A stretch of DNA of 25,842 nucleotides from Euryarchaeota archaeon UBA126 (GTDB taxonomy: Archaea > Thermoplasmatota > Poseidoniia > Poseidoniales > Thalassarchaeaceae). The notes below the pieces were generated by a model. That model saw only the letters and a program-made list of their open reading frames with translations. It ran no database searches and had not been told where the DNA came from. Position 1 is the first letter of the stretch; each line of letters begins with the position of its first letter. The stretch spans positions 1 through 25,842 of the forward strand of contig DAMG01000025.1 of the NCBI GenBank assembly GCA_002497025.1, written 5' to 3'. This document shows positions 15,147 through 22,642 of the stretch, in pieces. Both the position numbers and the translations under genes were made by a program.

Positions 15147-16556
15147 ATGGCAGCAAAGGAAGCACGTGAAGCCGTAGGCGAATACAAGGCCGGCTGGCAT
15201 GACCCTGAAAATGCAACAATCCGTTTCGATTTCGGACTATCTGAGCAAGTGGTTCGAGACATCTCTGCTCTGAAAAATGAGCCAGATTGGATGACTGAAA
15301 TACGAGTCAAAGCATTTCACCACTTCGAAAACAGGCCTATGCCCACTTGGGGAAATATGTCAATGTTGGAAGAAATCGATTTCGATTCAATATGTTACTA
15401 TCTTCGCTCGTCTGATGCAACAGAAAAGGACTGGGAAGATGTACCAGAAAATATTCGAGATACATTCGATAAACTAGGAATCCCGGAAGCAGAACAAAAG
15501 TGGCTATCAGGAGTAACGGCCCAATATGAATCAGAAGCGGTCTACCACTCGATTCGAGAAGACTTGGAGCAACAAGGAGTGATATTCCTAGATATGGATT
15601 CTGGACTGAAAGAATACCCTGAGCTTGTCAAGAAATGGTTTTGTTCAGTAGTACCATATCAAGACAACAAATTCAGCGCCCTAAATACAGCAGTCTGGTC
15701 TGGAGGCTCATTCATTTACGTTCCAAAGGGAGTTCATGTTGAGATGCCAGTACAGGCCTACTTCCGAATTAATGCAAAGAATATGGGTCAATTTGAGAGA
15801 ACTCTGATTATTGCCGATGAGGGAAGTAGTATCCATTATGTCGAGGGCTGTACTGCTCCAACCTACTCCACCGATTCTTTGCATTCTGCGGTGGTTGAAT
15901 TAATTGCACTACCTGGAGCGCACATCCGATACAGTACTGTTCAGAACTGGAGTGCGAATGTCTACAATCTAGTGACAAAGCGCGGGATCGCTCATGAGAA
16001 CGCGAAGATAGAATGGGTGGATGGCAACATTGGCAGTAAATTGACAATGAAGTATCCCGCTGTTATCCTCAAGGGTGAAGGGAGCCATGCTGAGGTAATT
16101 TCCGTTGCTTACTCCGGCAAAGGTCAGCACCAAGATGCAGGGGCAAAGATTCACCATCTTGCGAGTAACACAACCTCTAAGATTCTCTCTAAATCAATTT
16201 CAAAAGATGGTGGTCGAGGTTCCTACCGTGGGATGGTATCAGTATCCCCTAAGGCCGAGAATTGCAAATTGAATGTTGTCTGTGATGCTCTAATATTAGA
16301 CGATGGATCTCGCTCTGATACCTACCCTACAATGGAGGTTGCAAACCCAAGCGCTCGTTGTGAACACGAAGCGAGTGTATCCAAGGTTAGTGATGAACAA
16401 TTGTTCTATTTGATGAGCAGGGGGCACTCGGAAGAGGAAGCATTGGCAATGATTGTCAACGGGTTCTTTGAGCCGTTTACCCGTGAATTACCGATGGAAT
16501 ATGCTGTTGAACTCAACAAATTGATGGCCCTTGAAATGGAAGGAAGCATCGGTTGA
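15147..16556 (+). CDS. sufB: Fe-S cluster assembly scaffold protein SufB
   Basis: The 469-residue protein is the cluster-building subunit of SufBCD. Characteristic stretches are SGGSFIYVPKGVHVEMPVQ, the beta-helix core with EGCTAPTYSTDSLHSAVVEL, and the C-terminal EHEASVSKVSDEQLFYLMSR followed by the helical ending with IVNGFFEPF. Cys405 stands directly before the EHEAS motif, and Cys residues also occur in EGCTAP and ENCKL; these are candidate cluster ligands. ATG 15147 is chosen because GGAGGG lies 8 bases upstream and sufC ends 4 bases before it. The frame is open back to 15069, but that part overlaps sufC and is not SufB-like. The sufD gene follows 13 bases after the stop. Confidence 0.96.
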   Translation: MAAKEAREAVGEYKAGWHDPENATIRFDFGLSEQVVRDISALKNEPDWMTEIRVKAFHHFENRPMPTWGNMSMLEEIDFDSICYYLRSSDATEKDWEDVPENIRDTFDKLGIPEAEQKWLSGVTAQYESEAVYHSIREDLEQQGVIFLDMDSGLKEYPELVKKWFCSVVPYQDNKFSALNTAVWSGGSFIYVPKGVHVEMPVQAYFRINAKNMGQFERTLIIADEGSSIHYVEGCTAPTYSTDSLHSAVVELIALPGAHIRYSTVQNWSANVYNLVTKRGIAHENAKIEWVDGNIGSKLTMKYPAVILKGEGSHAEVISVAYSGKGQHQDAGAKIHHLASNTTSKILSKSISKDGGRGSYRGMVSVSPKAENCKLNVVCDALILDDGSRSDTYPTMEVANPSARCEHEASVSKVSDEQLFYLMSRGHSEEEALAMIVNGFFEPFTRELPMEYAVELNKLMALEMEGSIG

Positions 16557-16569
16557 CTTGGGTGATAAT

Positions 16570-17673
16570 ATGGATGCTGCGAGCCTGTATAAGTCGCTAG
16601 ATGAGCCTGACAGAGCAGACCATCTTTGGCGTTATACCCCTTGGAAAAGAGTCCACCCAAGTGGTGATCTAAATGATATTCCAATTGCAGCCTCACCTAA
16701 ACTCACCCTAAGCTGTTTGGATGATAGTGTAGCCCTAGTGGGAATCTCTGTTGAAGAAGGAGTTGTAGGGGCCGAGGTATTGCCTGAATCGGATGAGGTT
16801 ACTGCCTCTTTCATCCGAGCCGCTGCAAAAGAATCGATCTATGCCTTAAGGGTCGAAAATAATTTCATTGCTAATTCTCCTATCATTCTGGACATCGATA
16901 CAGGTGATTCAAATTGTGCCATTCACTTAACTTTGGATATTGGAAGAAATTGTGAATTCGAATTAATCACACAAATTAGTGGTGCGGCACCTTGGACAGG
17001 ATTTCTTCGCACTGGTAGAATCGGCGATGGCAGCATCCTCAATGATGTCGTAATAGGACACACCGATTCTGGAATTCTACTAAGGGTCGACAGTATCGCT
17101 ATTGGTCGAGATGCACAGGTAAAGGCAGGAACAGTCAGTTCCGGCAGTGAGAGAACGAAGGCTGATTTGAGATACAAGATGGGTGAAACCGGTGGACACT
17201 TGAACGTTCTTGGTTCAATTCTGTCTGCTAAAGATATGCACCTTGATCACCACATCGAGATTCACCATGATGCTCCAGAAACCTTCAGTCGTCTAGATTG
17301 GCATTCAGCGTGTGGAGGAAAATCTCGCACGGTGGGTACTGGAATGCTCCGAGTCGCAAAAGGTGCAAGAGGAGCTGATGCAGGACAACTATTCCACAAT
17401 CTGCTATTATCTGAAAAAGCAGAGGCAGATTCAATTCCTGAACTAGAGGTTAGCGAACACGACGTAGTTGGTTGTGGCCACGGTACAGCCAATGGTCCGG
17501 TAGATGAAGACCAGATGTTCTACCTAGAATCCAGAGGCTTCGATACTGGGGAGGCAAAGGATGCTCTAATCGCCGCCTTCCTCAATTCAACACTTGTTGA
17601 AATGGGCAGTGATGCTCTTCACAACTGGTTAGCCGAGCATCTACAAGATGAATTAGAGGACCTCAAATCTTGA
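16570..17673 (+). CDS. sufD: Fe-S cluster assembly protein SufD
   Basis: The 367-residue SufB/SufD-family beta-helix protein partners SufB and SufC in the scaffold complex and is linked to iron supply. The N-terminus contains DHLWRYTPWKRV, a common SufD opening. The core is a run of short beta strands, with HLDHHIEIHH and a CGHG segment. The C-terminus PVDEDQMFYLESRGFDTGEAKDAL matches the SufB/D terminal helices. It is more divergent than SufB, as is usual for SufD. ATG 16570 is preferred (GGTGAT at 16561-16566) over an upstream in-frame ATG at 16531 that overlaps sufB. Confidence 0.93.
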   Translation: MDAASLYKSLDEPDRADHLWRYTPWKRVHPSGDLNDIPIAASPKLTLSCLDDSVALVGISVEEGVVGAEVLPESDEVTASFIRAAAKESIYALRVENNFIANSPIILDIDTGDSNCAIHLTLDIGRNCEFELITQISGAAPWTGFLRTGRIGDGSILNDVVIGHTDSGILLRVDSIAIGRDAQVKAGTVSSGSERTKADLRYKMGETGGHLNVLGSILSAKDMHLDHHIEIHHDAPETFSRLDWHSACGGKSRTVGTGMLRVAKGARGADAGQLFHNLLLSEKAEADSIPELEVSEHDVVGCGHGTANGPVDEDQMFYLESRGFDTGEAKDALIAAFLNSTLVEMGSDALHNWLAEHLQDELEDLKS

Positions 17674-17709
17674 GAAATCAATTTGGGCTGAGCGACCTTC
17701 ACATCAATC

Positions 17710-17853
17710 ATGGACTACGACCATTGCTCTGCAATTCTGTGCGAGTGTGGCTTTCGTGGAGCTGCGATTCCTATGCGACAACATATGGAATGCCCACGGT
17801 GCAAGAGAGTCGTTGAGGCCTGTTGTGAAGGAGTTCCTGATTACTCACAATAA
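17710..17853 (+). CDS. 47-residue cysteine-rich zinc-ribbon-like protein downstream of sufD
   Basis: This small gene begins at ATG 17710, 36 bases after the sufD stop. It reads MDYDHCSAILCECGFRGAAI, then a second segment with CPRC and a late Cys-Cys pair. Two Cys pairs (Cys11/Cys13 and Cys28/Cys31) about 15 residues apart suggest a small zinc ribbon or rubredoxin-like metal site. Additional Cys6 and Cys38/Cys39 make seven in all. An in-frame TGA at 17689-17691 limits upstream extension. The stop (17851-17853) abuts the end of the convergent Smr-domain gene with no gap, which supports it being real. Function is unknown. Its position after sufCBD allows a metal- or Fe-S-related role, but that is only context. 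Confidence 0.62.
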   Translation: MDYDHCSAILCECGFRGAAIPMRQHMECPRCKRVVEACCEGVPDYSQ

Positions 17854-18624
17854 TCATCCTGAACGGTCTCTGTAACTCGATAAAAGAGCCGTTAGAAGAA
17901 CACCTGCAACAATGCCGAATGCAAGGCCTTGCTCTTCCATAGTAGAACCTGCAAGATCCCGAAATGTAAATCCCATGACTGTGCACATTGGCACCACAAA
18001 AATTGCGAAACGGCGCGCTTTCTGGGTATTTGTTGGTGCAATACCCATTGGCCTCAGGGTGATAGAACCGGCTTTTTCTAATACCTGCCAATCAACCGCT
18101 TCTGCCCCAATTCGCAATCTTTGCAATACCGCAGGACGTATGCCTGGGTCTGCAGATTTATCATGCAAAATTTCTCCTCTACCGGTTACTATTCTAACCC
18201 TCTGTAGACGATCACGAATACCTAACAATTTCTCAGTTGCACCTGCGGCCATTGGTGCATCAAGCCCATGCATGTCAAAGGTTAGCACTCCTCGTTCACG
18301 ACGAATTCGTTCCCCTACATCCCACGCTCCATCAGTTTCATCCGAGAGATGGGACATCTCTTCTCTTAATACTGCGACTTCAGCAGCCCGCGATTCTTCT
18401 CTAGCTTGGCCTTTTTCAGCATGATTTCGAACTCTAGCAAGAGCAAACATCAGAACAACAGTACCGACTCCTAAACCAAGTACGAAACCTGTTCTCAATG
18501 ATGAGATTATTCCATCCTCATCCATTCCTGTAGCGAAGAAAGCCATCATAGAACCCATGACTGTAACCATCAAGCCAATGACGGTGGAAATAACGAAGGC
18601 ATCACGCACCCTGACCTCCACCAT
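17854..18624 (-). CDS. Membrane protein with an embedded Smr-like domain
   Basis: The 256-residue protein has two membrane helices at the N-terminus (about 11-31 and 44-63) and two at the C-terminus (about 205-223 and 231-249). The cytosolic middle has a charged helical segment (65-110) and then a region resembling the Smr (MutS2 C-terminal) domain. It shows FDMHGLDAPMAAGATEKLL, where DMHGL (117-121) fits the DLHGL motif, then RVRIVTGRGE (143-151) and GIRPAVLQRL (161-170). Smr domains bind or nick nucleic acids and are usually soluble or fused to MutS2. An Smr domain held between two hairpins of membrane helices is unusual. The start codon is only 18 bases from that of the divergent DUF2085 gene. 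The Smr call rests on motifs read by eye. Confidence 0.68.
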   Translation of the reverse strand: MVEVRVRDAFVISTVIGLMVTVMGSMMAFFATGMDEDGIISSLRTGFVLGLGVGTVVLMFALARVRNHAEKGQAREESRAAEVAVLREEMSHLSDETDGAWDVGERIRRERGVLTFDMHGLDAPMAAGATEKLLGIRDRLQRVRIVTGRGEILHDKSADPGIRPAVLQRLRIGAEAVDWQVLEKAGSITLRPMGIAPTNTQKARRFAIFVVPMCTVMGFTFRDLAGSTMEEQGLAFGIVAGVLLTALLSSYRDRSG

Positions 18625-18642
18625 AATGGAGCGGATAAGTTC

Positions 18643-19440
18643 ATGACGATAGAACTAATCGACGATATAATGGCCATTAACGAGGAAGGTCGATTGAAAA
18701 ATGGGCGCAAAGATAGGAAGAGAGAATCCAAGGTTGGTCGCAACTTCGCAGCAATCGCAGGAACCTATCTTATTCTGCTATTTTTGGTACCATTAACTAT
18801 GCCTGCAGATACAATTCCTGACCTCTCTGGTCGTGCTAATCGCCTCGATTATGCGACAATTGATGGAATATGGTCGTGGGGAAATGGTGACAATAGCGAC
18901 TACGAACATGCTGGACATGATCAAGATGCAAACGGAGGCTCATTTGCATGGACCGATCTAAATCCAATTGCAGCAACTGTGTACGCAATTGGTGATTTGA
19001 ATTGTCATCAGAAATATTATCGCTCATGGGAAATTAATGGCAATCAGTTAGCCGTCTGTGTACGGGATATTGGAATATTATTCGGCTTCGTTGCTTGTTG
19101 TTTAATTTGGCAGCAAAGGGGCTTGAATAGATGGACAGTACGAGACACCTTCCTGTCAATGTTCTCCGATGAATCGATAGAGAAATTCTACTACGATGAT
19201 CGCAGAATGATGTTGATGTTTGTTATTATCGGTTTAGGCCTCGGCCCGATGGCAATTGATGGGTTTACTCAGTTACTGACATCATACGAGTCGACGAATA
19301 CAATGAGGATACTAACTGGTTTTCCAGCGGGCTTCATCGGAGGTTGGATATTCTCAGCAATGTTCTCTGCCAGACCTAATGAATTCGAAAATTCAGAAGA
19401 GGTTCGCCTTCCCGCAAATGCTACGCTACGCATGGTTTGA
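18643..19440 (+). CDS. DUF2085 family predicted membrane protein
   Basis: The 265-residue protein has a charged N-terminus (1-33), a first membrane helix (about 34-53), an external loop of about 60 residues rich in Asp/Gly/His, and three further helices. The conserved DUF2085 elements are visible: NCHQKYYRSW (Cys121, His122), LAVCVRDIGILFGF (Cys139, Arg141), GPMAIDGFTQ (201-210) and NTMRILTGFPAGFIGG (219-234). The family is of unknown function; the Cys/His set suggests metal or redox chemistry at the membrane. The start is ATG 18643 or ATG 18670 (residue 10). GATATAAT just before the second is a possible promoter element, and its reverse complement could serve the divergent gene. Confidence 0.8.
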   Translation: MTIELIDDIMAINEEGRLKNGRKDRKRESKVGRNFAAIAGTYLILLFLVPLTMPADTIPDLSGRANRLDYATIDGIWSWGNGDNSDYEHAGHDQDANGGSFAWTDLNPIAATVYAIGDLNCHQKYYRSWEINGNQLAVCVRDIGILFGFVACCLIWQQRGLNRWTVRDTFLSMFSDESIEKFYYDDRRMMLMFVIIGLGLGPMAIDGFTQLLTSYESTNTMRILTGFPAGFIGGWIFSAMFSARPNEFENSEEVRLPANATLRMV

Positions 19441-19443
19441 TGG

Positions 19444-20784
19444 TTAATTCCCTTGCCACCAATTAACTAATCCGCTGGTTCCAGCGGGTGGTAAGGAGTC
19501 GGATTTTCCGTTTCCTAAAATCGCTAATCTCTCGATTGTATCTCGAACCGCATTGGGATATTCACCAGAACGTACGATTTGCCCCATTGCAAATCGTGGA
19601 TGTGTGTCTGGATTTGTTACAATCCATTTTGCTAATGCCTTCCTCAGTGGCCAAAGAACTAAGGAAAGAATTCCGAAAGAATGTGATTCGTCCCTCAATT
19701 GGTTACGTGCCGCATCTCTTCCTAACAAAGACTTGTGTTGATTTACCCATTTGCTCTTATCTGCAAGGAAGCGCAAAACCTTGTGGGAGTGAGAATCAGA
19801 AACCGCCCTAACCGGGCCTTGGGCTTCACGTAACTCATTGACATCTGCAGAGGGAAGCAAAGCCAAGGTTCCACAGATAGCAGATAGAGAATGAGCCAAA
19901 ACAGACTTGGGGACGTCAACCCTCTCATCTTCTGATATCTCATCAAGAGCTCTATTATGCTCCTCTTGTGCTTCTCTTAACACGCGCCACGGTGCTTTAC
20001 CATCTAACCAATCGTTTAGATTCCTAGCCGGTTCTACACCCAATCCATCTAGTACCGTTTGGCCCTTTGTCGATTTGATTAGGCGTTTGAGCATAAAGCG
20101 TTCAATACCTTCTGTGTTAACGTTAACGGGATTTGAGCGAGAGTGAAGGAACTTTCTCACATGTATTGTTAATTTACGACGAAACTCCCTCTCAGTAGTT
20201 TCATTTGATACTGGCCCAATTATGGCTCCCATGTCGAATGGAGTTGGCATCTCAATATCACCAGACAGTAACGATTCATATCCTGCTCGAATCGCTTTTT
20301 GCAACTCTGTTGTCTCGAAGTATTCGGCTTTATCAGACATCATTCTAAGTGTCCCAGATTGTATCCTCTTCATCGCTACCTCAGGGTCGCAATCGACCCA
20401 TATGCAAAGATCAGGGATTAGTGCAGCAGAATTAATTTGGGCTACTCTCTCAACTCCTAGTGAGCCAACAATACCTTGGTATACTAATGAAGAATGTACA
20501 TTCCTTTCACTCACAACAATTCTACCTTCTTCGAGCCGTGGAAGTATCCAGCCGTGAGAATGGTCTACTCTATCTGCTGCAAAGAAGCCCGCTTCTTCCT
20601 CGGGAGTATGTGTATTCTGTCTAACGGAATCTATGGCTAGTCTACCTAATGGATGATCTCGACGAGGCTCTCCTGTTACCTCAACAGATGTGAAACAAAA
20701 TTCCTTTGACATTACCTCAGCAACAATCTTGGTAGCTAGGCCTTTACCGGAGCCATCACCCCCTTCGATGGTGATTAGGTACAA
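19444..20784 (-). CDS. Thymidylate kinase-like protein with long C-terminal extension
   Basis: The N-terminal 210 residues have the thymidylate kinase fold: P-loop region EGGDGSGKG (7-15), TGEPRRDHPLG (37-47), FFAADRVDH (67-75), VVSERNVHSSLVYQG (90-104) and IWVDCDPEVAMKR (128-140). Thymidylate kinase phosphorylates dTMP to dTDP. Two differences stand out. The Ser/Thr that normally follows the P-loop Lys is Gly15, and the usual DR(Y) motif is Glu93-Arg94. The C-terminal 235 residues (about 212-446) are mainly helical, with Trp-rich patches, and I do not recognise them; typical enzymes are about 200-215 residues. TTG 20784 is the start, with GGAGGG (20790-20795) 5 bases upstream. It is the last gene of the operon with the membrane protein and glutamine cyclotransferase. 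Confidence 0.8.
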   Translation of the reverse strand: MYLITIEGGDGSGKGLATKIVAEVMSKEFCFTSVEVTGEPRRDHPLGRLAIDSVRQNTHTPEEEAGFFAADRVDHSHGWILPRLEEGRIVVSERNVHSSLVYQGIVGSLGVERVAQINSAALIPDLCIWVDCDPEVAMKRIQSGTLRMMSDKAEYFETTELQKAIRAGYESLLSGDIEMPTPFDMGAIIGPVSNETTEREFRRKLTIHVRKFLHSRSNPVNVNTEGIERFMLKRLIKSTKGQTVLDGLGVEPARNLNDWLDGKAPWRVLREAQEEHNRALDEISEDERVDVPKSVLAHSLSAICGTLALLPSADVNELREAQGPVRAVSDSHSHKVLRFLADKSKWVNQHKSLLGRDAARNQLRDESHSFGILSLVLWPLRKALAKWIVTNPDTHPRFAMGQIVRSGEYPNAVRDTIERLAILGNGKSDSLPPAGTSGLVNWWQGN

Positions 20785-20785
20785 G

Positions 20786-21526
20786 TTAACCCTCCACTAA
20801 ACCAAACTGTTTTCGACTCAGATAACTGAGACCCATGCCCATCAAAATGAACAGGGGGCCTATGAACATCAATCCTTGACTCCAAAGGCCAAGATAAGCT
20901 AGAAATTGGGTACGAAAGTGACTCTTACCATTGTACGCTTCGATTCCACCGAGAATACCTGCAATTCCTGCAAATAGGGTTACTGCACCTATTATTGATG
21001 TAATTAGAACTGACTCACTAAGGAAACTCTCCCCGCGCATATCAGTTTCCTGAGGATCCCCCTCCCCTTCGGTCAGAGTGACAATGATTTGGCTATGGTC
21101 TCCTGGAATCAATAGAATTCGCTGAGTGATATGATTAGGATGTTCGACAACAATTATTGAGGATTTTCTTGGCACATCTAGGATAAAAAATCGGCCACCA
21201 GAATCTGTAATATCTCGGCCGATTTCAAGATTTTCATCATCATAGAGAATTACCGTCACATCTTCCATCCCCTCTGCTCCAGAAGAGTTGTTGATAAGAG
21301 CGGCAAAGACCGCTCCGTTGACATCTGCCTTCTGTCCAGAATCATCGAGTTGACCGCTTAGCACCTCTCCGATATCGGCACTAACGTGTAGACTACCAGT
21401 CAGAACCCCGAGTATACTTCCAAAGATTATCAATACCGCGCCGGCAACTCTTGTGGCGGGATCGGTAGAGAGATCTTCAAGCCACCACTCAAAGCGAGTT
21501 CGCCTAGATTCATCATCGTCAGACAT
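20786..21526 (-). CDS. Membrane protein with carboxypeptidase-regulatory-like beta domain
   Basis: The 246-residue protein has one membrane helix near the N-terminus (about 27-45). A soluble region (about 60-155) follows with the look of a carboxypeptidase-regulatory/transthyretin-like beta-sandwich: VNGAVFAAL, VTVILYDDENLEIGRDITDSGGRF, then VPRKSSIIVVEHPNH. Two C-terminal hydrophobic segments follow (about 172-195 and 208-236). The beta domain would lie outside the cell. ATG 21526 overlaps the end of the glutamine cyclotransferase gene by 8 bases and has GGTGGAGAGG just before it; an in-frame start at 21559 is less likely. The function is unknown. The domain type often mediates binding at the surface. 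Confidence 0.75.
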   Translation of the reverse strand: MSDDDESRRTRFEWWLEDLSTDPATRVAGAVLIIFGSILGVLTGSLHVSADIGEVLSGQLDDSGQKADVNGAVFAALINNSSGAEGMEDVTVILYDDENLEIGRDITDSGGRFFILDVPRKSSIIVVEHPNHITQRILLIPGDHSQIIVTLTEGEGDPQETDMRGESFLSESVLITSIIGAVTLFAGIAGILGGIEAYNGKSHFRTQFLAYLGLWSQGLMFIGPLFILMGMGLSYLSRKQFGLVEG

Positions 21527-22583
21527 CCTCTCCACCCTCCTGCTCGTCCTTGCTGACAATCGGCGGCTTCTCAGTTTGCCGCTTTGATATTGACGTATAT
21601 GTGAGCCAAATTAGTGCTAATAGAATCGTTACGTACACTAACCCAATTTGATTTTCTCCCTCACAATCTAGACAATCGACTGGAGGGTCGCTGGAGGAGT
21701 TGATTTGACAGTTAGATGAGAGGTTTGAAAACTCTATCTTGACCTCGTAATAATTCGACCAATTTTTGCCAGTAACCCAATAATTTCCAGTTATAGGATC
21801 TTCAGCAATTCCGTTCAATACACCTGAAGATTCTGACTCATATTGTTCTCGAATCGAACTAAAGTCTACTCGTTGACAAACAAAGCCACTTGAGGTTTGA
21901 ATCAAGTAAATCGAATCATCAAACCATTTGTTTGCAAGTATGTGTTCATTATTGCTCAAACACTCTAATTCATTCCAGCGCTCACTTGGACCACCGCCTA
22001 TCAATACCTCCAAGGATTTGATGAATGAAATTGTTGAATCGTTCGAATTTTGTAGGTGCCCTGAGCCATCTGAAAGCCACAAACCAGTCTCATTTGAATT
22101 ACAGATTCCCCAGCCTTCTCCTTGGTAGGAAAAATTACCAATTTGCTGCAATGTTTGTAGGTCATAAATAAACCCAATATTTTCTTTCCAGGTTAATTGG
22201 ATTATCGAATTATTCCAAATGGTCAAACCTTCTGCAAAATAATCATCCGAAAGATTGTACTGCGCCTCAATTTGACCTGTACTCATGTTGACAATTCTAA
22301 CACTAGATTGACCGTACAAGCCAGTGCTTTCGTAGAATTTTCCTCCGTGGATCTCTAGGCCTTGAGTGAAGGCGAAATTATCGTGAGGGACTTGACTGAT
22401 TAATTCAGGTTCAATAACTTCTAATTGCCAAACTTCTGGAGTCTCGGAAGTTACTCTCGACAGGGGATAAAATATTGATGAGATTATACAGAATATCACA
22501 ACGATTGTTGTCCGAATTTCATATTTCTCCCGTGGTTGGGAAATCCGGCCCTTCGGGCCGTAGGCGTCCGAACGATGCTCCAT
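21519..22583 (-). CDS. Glutaminyl-peptide cyclotransferase (plant/bacterial-type glutamine cyclotransferase)
   Basis: The 354-residue protein has an N-terminal membrane/signal helix (about 25-42), a single beta-propeller domain (about 55-315) and a C-terminal membrane helix. Propeller landmarks of the glutamine cyclotransferase family are FTQGLEI (72-78), YESTGLYGQSSV (85-96), YFAEGLT (115-121), LTWKENIGFIYD (130-141), GEGWGI (155-160) and LWLSDGS (168-174). The enzyme converts N-terminal Gln of peptides and proteins to pyroglutamate, and here it should act outside the cell. ATG 22583 is preferred. The frame remains open to 22685, but that part crosses a tandem repeat and overlaps the divergent protease gene. 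A 6-bp GC hairpin (22546-22560) lies in the early coding region. It is the first gene of a three-gene operon. Confidence 0.88.
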   Translation of the reverse strand: MEHRSDAYGPKGRISQPREKYEIRTTIVVIFCIISSIFYPLSRVTSETPEVWQLEVIEPELISQVPHDNFAFTQGLEIHGGKFYESTGLYGQSSVRIVNMSTGQIEAQYNLSDDYFAEGLTIWNNSIIQLTWKENIGFIYDLQTLQQIGNFSYQGEGWGICNSNETGLWLSDGSGHLQNSNDSTISFIKSLEVLIGGGPSERWNELECLSNNEHILANKWFDDSIYLIQTSSGFVCQRVDFSSIREQYESESSGVLNGIAEDPITGNYWVTGKNWSNYYEVKIEFSNLSSNCQINSSSDPPVDCLDCEGENQIGLVYVTILLALIWLTYTSISKRQTEKPPIVSKDEQEGGEDV

Positions 22584-22642
22584 CGATGTTATAGCGGGTA
22601 GAAGAGGGGCTTGAACCTGTCTTATTGCTGTGGTGAGTGTCA

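Noticed and set aside
17912..18424. 170-codon plus-strand frame inside the Smr-domain gene
   Set aside because: Antisense shadow of the membrane/Smr gene; no hydrophobic or motif pattern of its own.
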